Shown here: piece by piece, positions 8,121 to 16,997 of the stretch
How the letters are laid out: the number at the start of each line of letters is the position of its first letter
Position numbering within the stretch: position 1 is the first letter of the stretch
Assembly (NCBI RefSeq): GCF_001422925.1
Contig: NZ_LMNI01000010.1
Span: 1,084,993 to 1,148,992 of the forward strand
From: Microbacterium sp. Leaf288
Lineage (GTDB): Bacteria > Actinomycetota > Actinomycetes > Actinomycetales > Microbacteriaceae
Direction: 5' to 3'
Length of the DNA stretch: 64,000 nt
Made by a program: the position numbers and the translations under genes
The notes under the pieces: model-generated
What the model saw: the letters and a program-made list of their open reading frames with translations, nothing else
Told to the model about the DNA's origin: nothing
Database searches by the model: none

Positions 8121-9155
8121 TCAGGCGGCCCCGTCGAACATGCTGGTGACGGAGCCGTCCTCGAACACTTCGTGGATCGCACGTGCGAGCAGGGGTGCGA
8201 TAGGCAGAATCGTAAGCGTCGCGAAGCGCTTCTCGGCGGGGATCGGCACCGTGTCGGTCACGACGACCTCATCGACCGCGGGGCTCTGCAGGCGCTGAGC
8301 AGCCGGGTCGCTGAAGATCGCGTGGGTGGCGGCGACGATCACCTTGACCGCACCGTTGGCCTTGAGCGCCTCGGCGGCCTTCACGATCGTGCCGCCGGTG
8401 TCGATCATGTCGTCGACGAGGAGGCAGACGCGCCCGTCGACGGCACCGACGATCTCGTTGACGGTGACCTGGTTCGCGACATTCGGGTCGCGGCGCTTGT
8501 GGATGATCGCAAGCGGAGCGCCGAGACTGTCGGACCACTGGTCGGCGACGCGCACCCGGCCGGTGTCGGGCGAGACGACGGTGAGGCGCTCGCGGTCCTC
8601 GGCGCTCAGCGTGTTCTCGAAGTACTCGAGCAGCACGGGCTTCGCGAACAGGTGGTCGACGGGACCGTCGAAGAAGCCCTGGATCTGCGCGGCATGGAGG
8701 TCCACGCTCATGACGCGGTCGGCGCCCGCGGTCTTGAAGAGGTCGGCGACGAGGCGGGCGCTGATCGGCTCGCGGCCGCGGCCCTTCTTGTCCTGACGGG
8801 AGTACGGGAAGTACGGCGCGACGACGGTGATGCGCTTGGCCGACGCGCGCTTGGCGGCGTCGAGCATGATGAGGGTCTCCATCATCCACTCGTTGACCGG
8901 CGGGCCGAAGCTCTGGATCAGGAACAGGTCGCAGCCGCGGATCGAGACCTCGAATCGGGTGAGGATCTCACCCGACGCGAAGGTGCGGTACTCGGTCGGC
9001 ACCAGCTCCGTGCTCAGCTGTGCGGCGACCTCGGCCGCGAGCTCGGGATGGGAACTGCCTCGTGCGATGACGAGACGCTTCTTCGTCTTGGCCACGAGTC
9101 CCGGGGCGATGTCATTCGCCCGGTCGAGTTCAACGGTCTTCTTCTTGCGCGCCAT
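8121..9155 (-). CDS. prs: Ribose-phosphate pyrophosphokinase
   Basis: Makes PRPP from ribose 5-phosphate and ATP for purine, pyrimidine, His, Trp and NAD synthesis. The 344-residue protein shows the class I features: SFGPPVNEWMMETLIM, the catalytic-loop region PYFPYSRQDKK, DLHAAQIQGFF, and the PRPP-binding loop LVDDMIDTGGTI. The start chosen is the ATG giving MARKKKTVEL, because longer in-frame extensions have no family resemblance. This start lies inside the 3' end of glmU (26-nt overlap), so the two are probably translated from one transcript. glmU-prs adjacency is typical of actinobacteria. Confidence 0.97.
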   Translation of the reverse strand: MARKKKTVELDRANDIAPGLVAKTKKRLVIARGSSHPELAAEVAAQLSTELVPTEYRTFASGEILTRFEVSIRGCDLFLIQSFGPPVNEWMMETLIMLDAAKRASAKRITVVAPYFPYSRQDKKGRGREPISARLVADLFKTAGADRVMSVDLHAAQIQGFFDGPVDHLFAKPVLLEYFENTLSAEDRERLTVVSPDTGRVRVADQWSDSLGAPLAIIHKRRDPNVANQVTVNEIVGAVDGRVCLLVDDMIDTGGTIVKAAEALKANGAVKVIVAATHAIFSDPAAQRLQSPAVDEVVVTDTVPIPAEKRFATLTILPIAPLLARAIHEVFEDGSVTSMFDGAA

Positions 9156-10602
9156 CGTCCGCCTTCTGTGCGCTGCGGGCCTTGGCGGCGACATCCGCCG
9201 CTCCGGTACCCGGTCTGTTCTTCTCGACCCACCCCTCGACGTTGCGCTGAGGGGCGACGCTGAGAGCGAGGGCACCGGCGGGCACATCCTTGCGGATGAC
9301 CGCCCCGGCCCCGGTCTTCGCGCCGTCTCCGATCCTAACGGGCGCCACGAAGACGTTGTGCGAGCCGGAGTGCACCTCGTCGCCGATCTCGGTGCGGTGC
9401 TTGTTCAGGTCGTCGTAGTTCGCGGTGATCGCGCCGGCGCCGAGGTTGACGTGCTTGCCGATCGTGGTGTCGCCGATGTACGAGAGGTGCGGAACCTTGC
9501 TCCCCTCGCCGATCGTGGAGTTCTTGGTCTCGACGAACGTGCCGATCTTGCCCTTCTCGCCGAGATACGTCCCCGGGCGGAGGTAGGCGAACGGGCCGAC
9601 CGTGGCCCTCGCGCCGATCACGGCGAGCGTCGCATCGGTGCGCGTGACGGTGGCGTCCTCCCCCACCTCGCAGTCGACGAGGCTGGTGTCGGGACCGACG
9701 ATCGCACCGGACGCGATCACCGTCGCCCGCAGGATGTGGGTGTTCGGCAGCACCGTCACATCGGGCGCCAGCTTCGCGTCCACGTCGATCCACGTCGTCG
9801 CCGGGTCGAGGATCGTCACGCCCTCCAGCTGCCAGCGCCGCACCGTCCGCGCGTTCAGGATGCGGGCGGCCTCGGCCAGCTGCACGCGGTCGTTGACGCC
9901 CAGGGCGGCCGCGGCATCCGGAGCCGTCTGCGCCGCGACGAGGAGGCCGTCGCCGCGCAGCAGCGCCACGACGTCCGTCAGGTACTTCTCGCCCTGCGCG
10001 TTCGCGGTGCCCACGAGCGCCAGCTCGGTGCGCAGTGCCTGCACCTGGAAGACGTAGACCCCGGCGTTGATCTCGGTGACGGATGCCTCATCCGCCGACG
10101 CGTCCTTCTGTTCGACGATGCGCGACACGGCGCCGTCGGCATCGCGGATCACGCGGCCGTAGCCGGTGGCGTCGTCGAGCGAGGCGCTGAGCACGGTCGC
10201 GGCCACGGCGCGGTCGCGATGGGTGCGCACGAGCGCCGCGAGAGTGTCGGCCTCGAGCAGCGGCACATCGCCGCTCAGCACGAGCACGTCGCCCGCGAAG
10301 TCGCCGAGGGCGTCGAGCGCCACCTCGACCGCGCGGCCGGTGCCGGGGACCTCGTCCTGGTCGACCACCACCACGCCCGGAACGGCACTCGCGACGGCGT
10401 CGGCCACCAGGTCGCGCTCGTGCCGCACGACCACGACCACGCGCTCGGGCCCGAGGGCGATCGCGGTGTCGAGCACGTGCCCGACGAGCGGGCGACCGCC
10501 GATGCGGTGCAGCACCTTCGGCGTCGAGGACTTCATGCGGGTGCCCTGCCCTGCGGCCAGGACGATGACAGCCAGAGCGTTGTCGCGGGTCGTGTCGGTC
10601 AT
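9130..10602 (-). CDS. glmU: Bifunctional GlmU: GlcN-1-P acetyltransferase / GlcNAc-1-P uridyltransferase
   Basis: Makes UDP-GlcNAc for peptidoglycan in two steps. The 490-residue protein has the nucleotidyltransferase signature LAAGQGTRMKSSTPKVLH near residues 15-32, followed from about residue 260 by a left-handed beta-helix of hexapeptide repeats carrying the acetyltransferase site (region RPGTYLGEKGKIG and NYDD). The ATG giving MTDTTRDN is the only sensible start, because the pyrophosphorylase motif begins only 14 residues later. That ATG lies 2 nt beyond the 3' end of the tRNA-Gln gene on the same strand, leaving no room for a normally spaced Shine-Dalgarno sequence. Confidence 0.97.
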   Translation of the reverse strand: MTDTTRDNALAVIVLAAGQGTRMKSSTPKVLHRIGGRPLVGHVLDTAIALGPERVVVVVRHERDLVADAVASAVPGVVVVDQDEVPGTGRAVEVALDALGDFAGDVLVLSGDVPLLEADTLAALVRTHRDRAVAATVLSASLDDATGYGRVIRDADGAVSRIVEQKDASADEASVTEINAGVYVFQVQALRTELALVGTANAQGEKYLTDVVALLRGDGLLVAAQTAPDAAAALGVNDRVQLAEAARILNARTVRRWQLEGVTILDPATTWIDVDAKLAPDVTVLPNTHILRATVIASGAIVGPDTSLVDCEVGEDATVTRTDATLAVIGARATVGPFAYLRPGTYLGEKGKIGTFVETKNSTIGEGSKVPHLSYIGDTTIGKHVNLGAGAITANYDDLNKHRTEIGDEVHSGSHNVFVAPVRIGDGAKTGAGAVIRKDVPAGALALSVAPQRNVEGWVEKNRPGTGAADVAAKARSAQKADDGAQEEDR

Positions 10603-10603
10603 G

Positions 10604-10675
10604 CTCCGCCGCCAGGACTCGAACCTAGACCTCACAGCTCCAAAGGCTGTCGTGCTGCCATTACACCACGGCGGA
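10604..10675 (-). tRNA. tRNA-Gln (anticodon TTG)
   Basis: A 72-nt cloverleaf can be folded by eye on the minus strand. The acceptor stem TCCGCCG/CGGCGGA has 7 perfect pairs and a G discriminator, as usual for tRNA-Gln. The D-stem is GTGT/GCAC, the anticodon stem ACAGC/GCTGT, and the loop CTTTGGA contains anticodon TTG. The T-arm is CTAGG-TTCGAGT-CCTGG. CCA is not encoded. The gene reads directly into glmU, whose ATG begins after a single intervening base. Confidence 0.96.
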
Positions 10676-10767
10676 CCGCGGCGCTCCCGGGTGCCGGGCG
10701 CCGCCCGTCAAGTCTGCCAGATGCCCCGTGCGCGCCCGTCCGCGTCGGGGTGTGGGGGCCGGGTCGG

Positions 10768-10773
10768 GATAAT
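10768..10773 (+). promoter_or_regulatory. -10 box of the MarR gene (leaderless)
   Basis: GATAAT ends 6 nt before the ATG at 10780, so transcription should start at the start codon. No ribosome-binding site is visible. Confidence 0.5.
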
Positions 10774-10779
10774 GGGGGC

Positions 10780-11283
10780 ATGACGGCGCAGAGCGACGAG
10801 GTGGACCGCATCGTCGAGGCCTGGACCACGCAGCGCCCCGACCTCGACTTCTCCCCTCTCGGCGTGCTGTCGCGCGTGGACCGGCTGTCACGTCATCTCG
10901 ACCGCGCGCGCCGCGACGCGTTCAAGCGCAGCGAGCTCGAGCCGTGGGAGTGGGACGTGCTCTCGGCGCTGCGCCGAGCGGGCGAGCCGTTCCAGCTCAG
11001 CCCGAAGCAGCTGCTGCAGCAGACGCTCGTCTCCAGCGGCACGATGACCAACCGCATCGACCGCCTCGTCGGCCGCCGGCTGGTGCGCCGCGAATCAGAT
11101 CCCGACGACGGCCGCAGCATCCTGGTCACCCTCACGGACGAGGGCAAGATCCGGGTGGATGCCGCGATCACGCGTCTCGTCGACGCCGAGGCGCTCCTGC
11201 TCGACGCGCTGTCACGCGGCGACCGCGACCGGCTCGCCGCACTGCTGCGCAAGCTCAGCCTCGGGTTCGACGCCGCGGACTGA
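10780..11283 (+). CDS. MarR family transcriptional regulator
   Basis: A 167-residue winged-helix regulator. The MarR core runs from about residue 25 to 140. The recognition-helix segment is QTLVSSGTMTNRIDRLVGRRLV and the wing is RRESDPDDGRSILVTLTDEGK. The ATG follows a -10 box with no Shine-Dalgarno, so it is probably leaderless. It is divergent from the tRNA-Gln/glmU transcript and ends 7 nt from the convergent ABC-F gene. No self-operator palindrome is obvious in the short upstream region. Ligand and targets unknown. Confidence 0.93.
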   Translation: MTAQSDEVDRIVEAWTTQRPDLDFSPLGVLSRVDRLSRHLDRARRDAFKRSELEPWEWDVLSALRRAGEPFQLSPKQLLQQTLVSSGTMTNRIDRLVGRRLVRRESDPDDGRSILVTLTDEGKIRVDAAITRLVDAEALLLDALSRGDRDRLAALLRKLSLGFDAAD

Positions 11284-11290
11284 CCCGGGC

Positions 11291-13105
11291 TCAGCCGAGC
11301 TGCTCGGTGAGCTCGAACCAGCGCTCCTCGACCCCGTCGCGCTCCTTCTCGAGCTCGCCGATGCGGGCCATCTCGGCGCCGAGCCCGACGTAATCCGACT
11401 GGTCGTGGTCGGCGAGCGCCGTCTTCGCGGCGGCGATCTGCGTCTCGAGCTTCTCGAGGCGGCGCTCCAGCGACGCGACCTCCTTCTGCGCGGCGCGCAG
11501 CTCCTGCCCCGACAGCGACGGCGTGGTGGATGACACGGATGCTGCGGGTGCAGCATCGGCCGCCTTCGAGGTCGCCGGCCCCGCCGTGCGCTCACGCTCG
11601 CGCAGGCGCAGGTATTCGTCGACGCCACCGGGGAGGTGGCGGAGGTGGCCGCCGAGGATCGCGTACTGCTGGTCGGTCACGCGCTCGATGAAGTACCGGT
11701 CGTGTGAGACGACCAGAAGCGTGCCCGGCCACGAGTCGAGGAGGTCCTCGATGGCGGCGAGCATGTCGGTGTCGAGGTCGTTGGTGGGCTCGTCGAGGAT
11801 GAGCACGTTCGGCTGCTCGAGGAGGATCAGCAGCAGCTGCAGGCGGCGCTTCTGGCCACCGGACAGGTCCTTGACGGGGGTGGAGAGCTGAGCGCTCTGG
11901 AATCCCATGCTCTCGAGCAGCTGGCCGGGCGTCAGCTCCTGCGCCTTCGAGCCGCTGCCGAAGGTGTACGTGGTGCGCAGACGCGAGATGACGACGCGCA
12001 CGGGGTCGCCGAGGTGCTCCTCGAGCTCGTCGAGACGCTGTGTGAGGGTCGCGACCTTCACGGTCTTGCCGCGCTTCACGCGCCCGGCGGTGGGCTCCAC
12101 GTCGCCCGAGACGAGGCCGAGCAGCGTCGACTTGCCCGCGCCGTTGACGCCGAGGATGCCGGTGCGCTCGCCGGGGGCGATCCGCCACTCGACCGGGTGC
12201 AGCACCTCGCGGCCGTCGTAGGAGACCGCCGCATCGAGGAGGTCGACGACGTCCTTGCCGAGCCGGGAGACGGCGAGCGAGCGCAGCTCGGTCGCGTCGC
12301 GGATCTCGGGCACATCGGCGATGAGCACGTTGGCGGCGTCGATGCGGAACTTCGGCTTCGCCGTGCGCGCCGGCGCACCGCGGCGCAGCCATGCGAGCTC
12401 CTTGCGGGCGAGGTTCTGGCGGCGCTGCTCGATGACGGCCGCCTGGCGGTCGCGCTCGACGCGCTGCAGGATGTACGCGGCATACCCGCCCTCGAACGGC
12501 TCGACGATGCGGTCGTGCACCTCCCACGTGGTGTTGCACACCTCGTCGAGGAACCACCGGTCGTGCGTCACGACCAGGAGGCCGCCCTGGTTCGCCGGCC
12601 AGCGGCGCTTGATGTGCTCGGCGAGCCATGCGATCGCCTCGACGTCGAGGTGGTTCGTGGGCTCGTCGAGGAAGATGACGTCGTCGTCGCCCACGAGCAG
12701 CGCCGCGAGCGACACTCGTCGTCGCTGACCACCGGAGAGCCCCGCGACCGGACCGTCCCACGGGAGGTCGCCGAGGAGGCCTGCGATGACGTCACGCGTG
12801 CGCGCGTCGCCCGCCCACTCGTGATCGGGGCGCTCGCCGACGACGGCCTCCCGGATCGTGAGGGCGTCGTCGAGGGTGTCGGCCTGGTCGAGCACGCCGA
12901 CGCGCACGCCGCCGCGCACCGTGACGCGGCCGCCGTCGGGCTCGAGCCGCCCGGCGAGCATCGCCAGCAGGCTCGACTTGCCGTCACCGTTGCGGCCGAC
13001 CACGCCGATGCGGTCGCCCTCGTCGATGCCGAGCGACACCCGGTCGAAGACGACCTTGGTCGGGAATTCCAGGTGCAGGGCCTCGGCCCCCAGAAGATGT
13101 GCCAT
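11291..13105 (-). CDS. ABC-F family ATPase (Uup-like)
   Basis: A soluble 604-residue protein with two ABC domains and no membrane segments, the plan of ABC-F translation factors and ribosome-protection proteins. First domain: Walker A GRNGDGKSS (37-45, an unusual Asp in place of Ala/Ser), signature LSGGQ and FLDEPTNHLD. Second domain: GVNGAGKSTL, signature LSGGQ and ILDEPTNDLD. A charged coiled-coil C-terminus (about residues 535-600) matches the Uup-type tail. Likely acts on ribosomes. Whether it gives antibiotic resistance cannot be told from the sequence. Confidence 0.93.
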   Translation of the reverse strand: MAHLLGAEALHLEFPTKVVFDRVSLGIDEGDRIGVVGRNGDGKSSLLAMLAGRLEPDGGRVTVRGGVRVGVLDQADTLDDALTIREAVVGERPDHEWAGDARTRDVIAGLLGDLPWDGPVAGLSGGQRRRVSLAALLVGDDDVIFLDEPTNHLDVEAIAWLAEHIKRRWPANQGGLLVVTHDRWFLDEVCNTTWEVHDRIVEPFEGGYAAYILQRVERDRQAAVIEQRRQNLARKELAWLRRGAPARTAKPKFRIDAANVLIADVPEIRDATELRSLAVSRLGKDVVDLLDAAVSYDGREVLHPVEWRIAPGERTGILGVNGAGKSTLLGLVSGDVEPTAGRVKRGKTVKVATLTQRLDELEEHLGDPVRVVISRLRTTYTFGSGSKAQELTPGQLLESMGFQSAQLSTPVKDLSGGQKRRLQLLLILLEQPNVLILDEPTNDLDTDMLAAIEDLLDSWPGTLLVVSHDRYFIERVTDQQYAILGGHLRHLPGGVDEYLRLRERERTAGPATSKAADAAPAASVSSTTPSLSGQELRAAQKEVASLERRLEKLETQIAAAKTALADHDQSDYVGLGAEMARIGELEKERDGVEERWFELTEQLG

Positions 13106-13114
13106 GTCCCCTCA

Positions 13115-13120
13115 AGGCTA
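13115..13120 (-). promoter_or_regulatory. -10 box of the ABC-F gene
   Basis: TAGCCT on the minus strand ends 9 nt before the ATG at 13105. The short leader contains GAGGGG, so this transcript is either leaderless or has a very short leader. Confidence 0.4.
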
Positions 13121-13174
13121 GGCGACCGAGGGCGGCACCCGGCGTCACACTGCGGGGACCAGAGACCGGACAGG

Positions 13175-13193
13175 TTAGGCTAGGCATACCTTG
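13175..13193 (+). promoter_or_regulatory. DtxR/IdeR-type iron box
   Basis: TTAGGCTAGGCATACCTTG matches 14 of 19 positions of the DtxR/IdeR operator consensus TTAGGTTAGSCTAACCTAA. It lies 57 nt before the ATG of the adenylation-acyltransferase gene, so that gene should be derepressed when Fe(II) is scarce. Confidence 0.72.
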
Positions 13194-13249
13194 GACTTGC
13201 GCCGGCGACTCTCCCCGCGGCGGCGCGTCAGGAGAAAGCCACTCCCTCT

Positions 13250-15901
13250 ATGACCGCGACTGCGCCCGCCCTCGGCCTGTCCCTCCTCGGAGGGGATCCC
13301 GACCACACCGCGCTGATCGCAGACGGCACGCGGCTCGACTACGCGGAACTGTGCGATCGGGTGATGCGGCGCCGGGACGAACTCGGCGACGTGCGCCGGC
13401 TCGTGATGATCGCCGCGGGCAACGCGGTCGAGCCGATCGTCACCTATCTCGCCGCGCTCGAAGGCGGACACCCGGTGCTCCTGGTCTCCGGCGACGACGA
13501 CGAGGCCGCGCGCGCGCACCGCGCATCGCTGATCGCACGGTTCGACCCCGACGTGGTCGCCCACGACGGGGTCTCGGGCTGGACGCTAGACGAGCGGCGC
13601 GCCGGCAGCCGCCACGAGTTCCACCCCGATCTCGCCGTCCTCTCGAGCACGTCGGGCTCCACCGGCTCGCCGAAGCTCGTGCGACTGTCGGCCGAGAACG
13701 TCCGCAGCAACGCCGCGGCGATCGCCGAGTATCTCCAGCTGACCCCGGCCGATCGGGCGGCCACGACGCTTCCCCTGCAGTACTGCTACGGGCTGTCCGT
13801 GGTCAACAGCCACCTGCTGACCGGCGCGAGCCTGCTGCTCACCGAGCGCTCGGTCGCCGACGAGGAGTTCTGGCGCCGGGCGCGCACGCATGCCGTCACC
13901 TCGTTCGCCGGCGTCCCGTACACGTTCGAGCTGCTCGAGGCGCGGGGCTTCGACGGCCGCGACCTGCCGTCGCTGCGCTACCTCACCCAGGCGGGCGGCC
14001 GGATGGCTCCCGACGCGGTGCGGCGGTTCGCGCACCTCGGCCGCGAGCGCGGGTTCGAACTCTTCGTGATGTACGGGCAGACCGAGGCCACCGCTCGAAT
14101 GGCGTACCTCCCACCCGACCTCGCGATGACGCACGCCGGCGCCATCGGACGCCCCGTCCCCGGCGGCGCTTTCCGCATCGATGCCGTCGACGGCGCCGAG
14201 TCCGGCGAGCTCGTGTACGAGGGCCCGAACGTCATGATGGGGTACGCCCACGGGCCCGAGGACTTCCCGCTCGGGCGCACCGTGACCGAGCTGCGCACCG
14301 GAGACGTCGCGCGGCTGCGCACGGACGGGCTGTACGAGATCGTCGGCCGCATGAACCGCTTCGTGAAGGTCTTCGGCCTGCGCCTCGACCTCGATCGCGT
14401 CGAGCACCTCCTTGCCGACGAGGGGATCGAGGTGCGCGCGGCGAGCGCCGACGAGCGGCTGCTCCTGTTCGCGACCTCCCAGCGCGCGGCCGACCGTGCT
14501 CGCGAGCGCGCCGCGGCCCTCACCGGCGTTCCGGCGCGGGTGATCGGCGCCCACGCGGTGACCGAGTTCCCGCGGACCTCGAACGGCAAACGCGACTACG
14601 CGGCGCTGGTGCGCTTCGCCGCCGCGCACGAGCGCAGCCCGGCCGCCCTCCGACCGACGGATCCGGCCGTCGTCACCGCCGAGACCGTGCGCGACCTGTA
14701 CGCGACGCTTCTGGGTGAGCCCGACGCGGGCATCGACGACACGTTCGCGGGGCTCGGCGGCGACTCTCTGAGCTACGTCGAGCTCTCACTGCGACTCGAG
14801 GAGATGGTCGGCGCGCTCCCCCGGGACTGGCCGACACGCACCCCGCGCGAGCTCGCGGCATCCGCTTCACCTCTGCAGCTGCCCGTCACGAACACGGAAT
14901 CGGAGGCCGCGCCCGCGGCTGCGGCGGCGACGTCGGTCATGCGCCCCTGGCGTCGCCGGTTCTCGTGGACGCGCCTCGAGACGCCGGTCGTGCTGCGGGC
15001 GGCGGCGATCTTCGTCATCGTCGCGACCCACGCCGATCTGTTCGCCCTCAAGGGCGGTGCGCACCTTCTCCTCGCCGTCGCCGGCTACAACCTCGCGAGA
15101 TTCCAGCTGGCGCCCGCCCCGGGCACCGCGCGCCTGCGGCGCCTCGGGCGCAGCGCGACCCAGCTCGCGGTCCCCGCGGTGCTGTGGATCGGCGCGGTGG
15201 CGCTGGTCACCGGCCAGTACGCGCCGACGACCGTCGCGCTCCTGAACAACTTCGTCCCCGGCGACGGCCGGTGGAACGAGCAATGGCAGTTCTGGTTCCT
15301 CGAGGCGATGCTCTGGTCGTTCGCGGGCGCAGCGGCGCTGTTCGCGGTGCGCCGCATCGAGCGGCTCGAGCGCCGGGCGCCGTTCGGGTTCGCCCTGGTC
15401 GCGCTCGCGGTCGCGCTCACCGCCCGCTTCGCGATCACCGGGCCCACCGCCGAGTACGTGGAGCGGTACTCGGCACCGGTCGTCCTGTGGCTCGTCGTCC
15501 TCGGATGGCTCGTCGCTCGAGCGGACACGACCGCCCGGCGCATCGTCGTCTCCGTGGTCGCCGTCGCAGCGACCTTCGGCTTCTTCGGCGAGCCGTGGCG
15601 CGAGGCGATCGTAGCGGGCGGGATCCTCGCCCTCGTCTGGGTGAGGGCCATCCCGCTCCCCCGCCTCGCGGTGCCGCTCGTCGTCACCGTGGCCGGAGCC
15701 TCCTTGTTCGTGTACCTCACGCACTGGCAGGTGTATCCGCCGTTCGAGCAGAGCGCACCGTGGCTCGGCACGCTGCTGTCGTTCGTCGTCGGCGTGATCG
15801 CGTACCGGCTGTACGTCAGTGCCGGCGCCGGTGCTGCGGTCGGGTGGGCGTGGCTGCGCCGCGCGACGGCACCGGTCAGCCTGCGGCTGCGCCGCGCGTG
15901 A
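13250..15901 (+). CDS. Fusion of NRPS-like adenylation domain, carrier protein and membrane acyltransferase-3
   Basis: An 883-residue three-module protein. Residues 1-460 are an AMP-forming adenylation domain: P-loop STSGSTGSPK (133-142), YGQTE (275-279), TGD (350-352) and catalytic lysine K447 in SNGKRDY. Residues 475-540 are a carrier domain with the phosphopantetheine serine S506 in GGDSLS. From about 575 to the end are eight to ten transmembrane segments of the acyltransferase-3 (OafA-like) family, with the R-x10-H motif R583/H594. Inferred: activates a carboxylic acid, loads it on the carrier and transfers it across or within the membrane. Product unknown. A DtxR/IdeR-like box precedes it, and the ribosome-binding site AGGAGA lies unusually far (14 nt) from the ATG. 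Its 3' end overlaps the convergent iron ABC ATPase gene by 26 nt. Confidence 0.88.
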   Translation: MTATAPALGLSLLGGDPDHTALIADGTRLDYAELCDRVMRRRDELGDVRRLVMIAAGNAVEPIVTYLAALEGGHPVLLVSGDDDEAARAHRASLIARFDPDVVAHDGVSGWTLDERRAGSRHEFHPDLAVLSSTSGSTGSPKLVRLSAENVRSNAAAIAEYLQLTPADRAATTLPLQYCYGLSVVNSHLLTGASLLLTERSVADEEFWRRARTHAVTSFAGVPYTFELLEARGFDGRDLPSLRYLTQAGGRMAPDAVRRFAHLGRERGFELFVMYGQTEATARMAYLPPDLAMTHAGAIGRPVPGGAFRIDAVDGAESGELVYEGPNVMMGYAHGPEDFPLGRTVTELRTGDVARLRTDGLYEIVGRMNRFVKVFGLRLDLDRVEHLLADEGIEVRAASADERLLLFATSQRAADRARERAAALTGVPARVIGAHAVTEFPRTSNGKRDYAALVRFAAAHERSPAALRPTDPAVVTAETVRDLYATLLGEPDAGIDDTFAGLGGDSLSYVELSLRLEEMVGALPRDWPTRTPRELAASASPLQLPVTNTESEAAPAAAAATSVMRPWRRRFSWTRLETPVVLRAAAIFVIVATHADLFALKGGAHLLLAVAGYNLARFQLAPAPGTARLRRLGRSATQLAVPAVLWIGAVALVTGQYAPTTVALLNNFVPGDGRWNEQWQFWFLEAMLWSFAGAAALFAVRRIERLERRAPFGFALVALAVALTARFAITGPTAEYVERYSAPVVLWLVVLGWLVARADTTARRIVVSVVAVAATFGFFGEPWREAIVAGGILALVWVRAIPLPRLAVPLVVTVAGASLFVYLTHWQVYPPFEQSAPWLGTLLSFVVGVIAYRLYVSAGAGAAVGWAWLRRATAPVSLRLRRA

Positions 15902-16997
15902 TGACGCTTCCCGTCGCAGTGGCCTCGCCTGCCGCGGCGTAGAGCACGACGCCGCCTTCGACGATCACGCGCACGGCAGTGCCGGGCGCGAACGCGGCTG
16001 CGCGGTGCTGCGGCACGCGGTACATGAGCTCGGCCTCGAACTCGCCGGTGCCGACGCGAAGCCGCAGATCGGCGGTCGACCCGGCCGGACGCACCGCGAC
16101 GACGGTGCCGTTCGCCACCGGGGCCAGCGTGGCGGCCGCCCCGTGCGCCGCCGCGGCCACGCGCAGCTGTGCGGGCCGCACCATCGCCCGCACGCGCGAG
16201 GCTCCGCCCGACAGGTCGTGCCGCACGGCCAGCCGACCGAACCCGCACTCGACACCGTCCGCGTCGGAGCGCGCGGGAACCACCAGTGCATCACCGAGGA
16301 ACAGCGCCACGCTCGCGTCGATCGGGGCGTCGTACACCGCCATCGGGTCGCCGGACTGCACGAGGCGCCCGCCGACGAGAACCCCGACCTGGTGGCCGAA
16401 CGACAGTGCCTCGTGCTGATCGTGCGTCACCAGCACGGCAGTGACGCCGCTGCGTTCCAGAACGTCGACCACGGCGTCGCGCGTCGCGGACCGCAGGCCC
16501 GTGTCGAGCGCGCTGAAGGGCTCGTCGAGCAGGATCACCCCGGGATTCTGGGCGAGAGCGCGCGCCAGCGCCACCCGCTGCTGCTGACCGCCGGACAGCT
16601 CGTGCGGCATCCGCGCGGCGAGGTCAGGGTGCAGGGACGCGAGCTCCAGCAGTTCGCGCACGCGGGCCGCGCGACCGGGTCCGCGCGGAAGCCCGAAGGC
16701 GATGTTGCGGGCCACCGACAGGTGCGGGAACAGCGCGCCGTCCTGGGCGACGTAGCCGATGCCGCGCCGGTGCGTGGGCACGGTCCTTCCGTGTCCCGAC
16801 AGCTCGCGATCGCCGAGGCTGATCACCCCGGCGTCGGGCTCGACGAATCCTGCGACCAGGCGCAGCAGCGTGGTCTTGCCGCTTCCGGAGGCGCCGACGA
16901 GTGCGAGCCGCGTGCCGCGGGGAACGTCGAGCGAGACGTCGCGCAGCACCTCGGTGCCGCCGTACGCCTTCGACACACCCTCCAGCCGAAGAGTCAT
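15876..16997 (-). CDS. fbpC: Fe(III) ABC transporter ATP-binding protein
   Basis: A 373-residue ABC ATPase of the FbpC/FutC iron type. Walker A is GASGSGKTT (35-43), Q-loop VAQDGALFPHLSV, signature LSGGQQQR, Walker B VILLDEPFSALD and switch histidine in VTHDQHEA. A C-terminal TOBE-like regulatory domain follows, from about residue 240. Starts with ATG in a 4-nt ATGA overlap with the permease gene. Energises iron uptake with the permease and binding protein upstream. The 3' end overlaps the convergent adenylation-acyltransferase gene by 26 nt. Confidence 0.92.
   Translation of the reverse strand: MTLRLEGVSKAYGGTEVLRDVSLDVPRGTRLALVGASGSGKTTLLRLVAGFVEPDAGVISLGDRELSGHGRTVPTHRRGIGYVAQDGALFPHLSVARNIAFGLPRGPGRAARVRELLELASLHPDLAARMPHELSGGQQQRVALARALAQNPGVILLDEPFSALDTGLRSATRDAVVDVLERSGVTAVLVTHDQHEALSFGHQVGVLVGGRLVQSGDPMAVYDAPIDASVALFLGDALVVPARSDADGVECGFGRLAVRHDLSGGASRVRAMVRPAQLRVAAAAHGAAATLAPVANGTVVAVRPAGSTADLRLRVGTGEFEAELMYRVPQHRAAAFAPGTAVRVIVEGGVVLYAAAGEATATGSVITRGAAAG

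Noticed and set aside
10602..10635. Upstream GTG start extending GlmU by 11 residues into the tRNA gene
   Set aside because: The extra residues (MRSRFESWRRS) are encoded by tRNA-Gln itself and GlmU proteins need no such extension.
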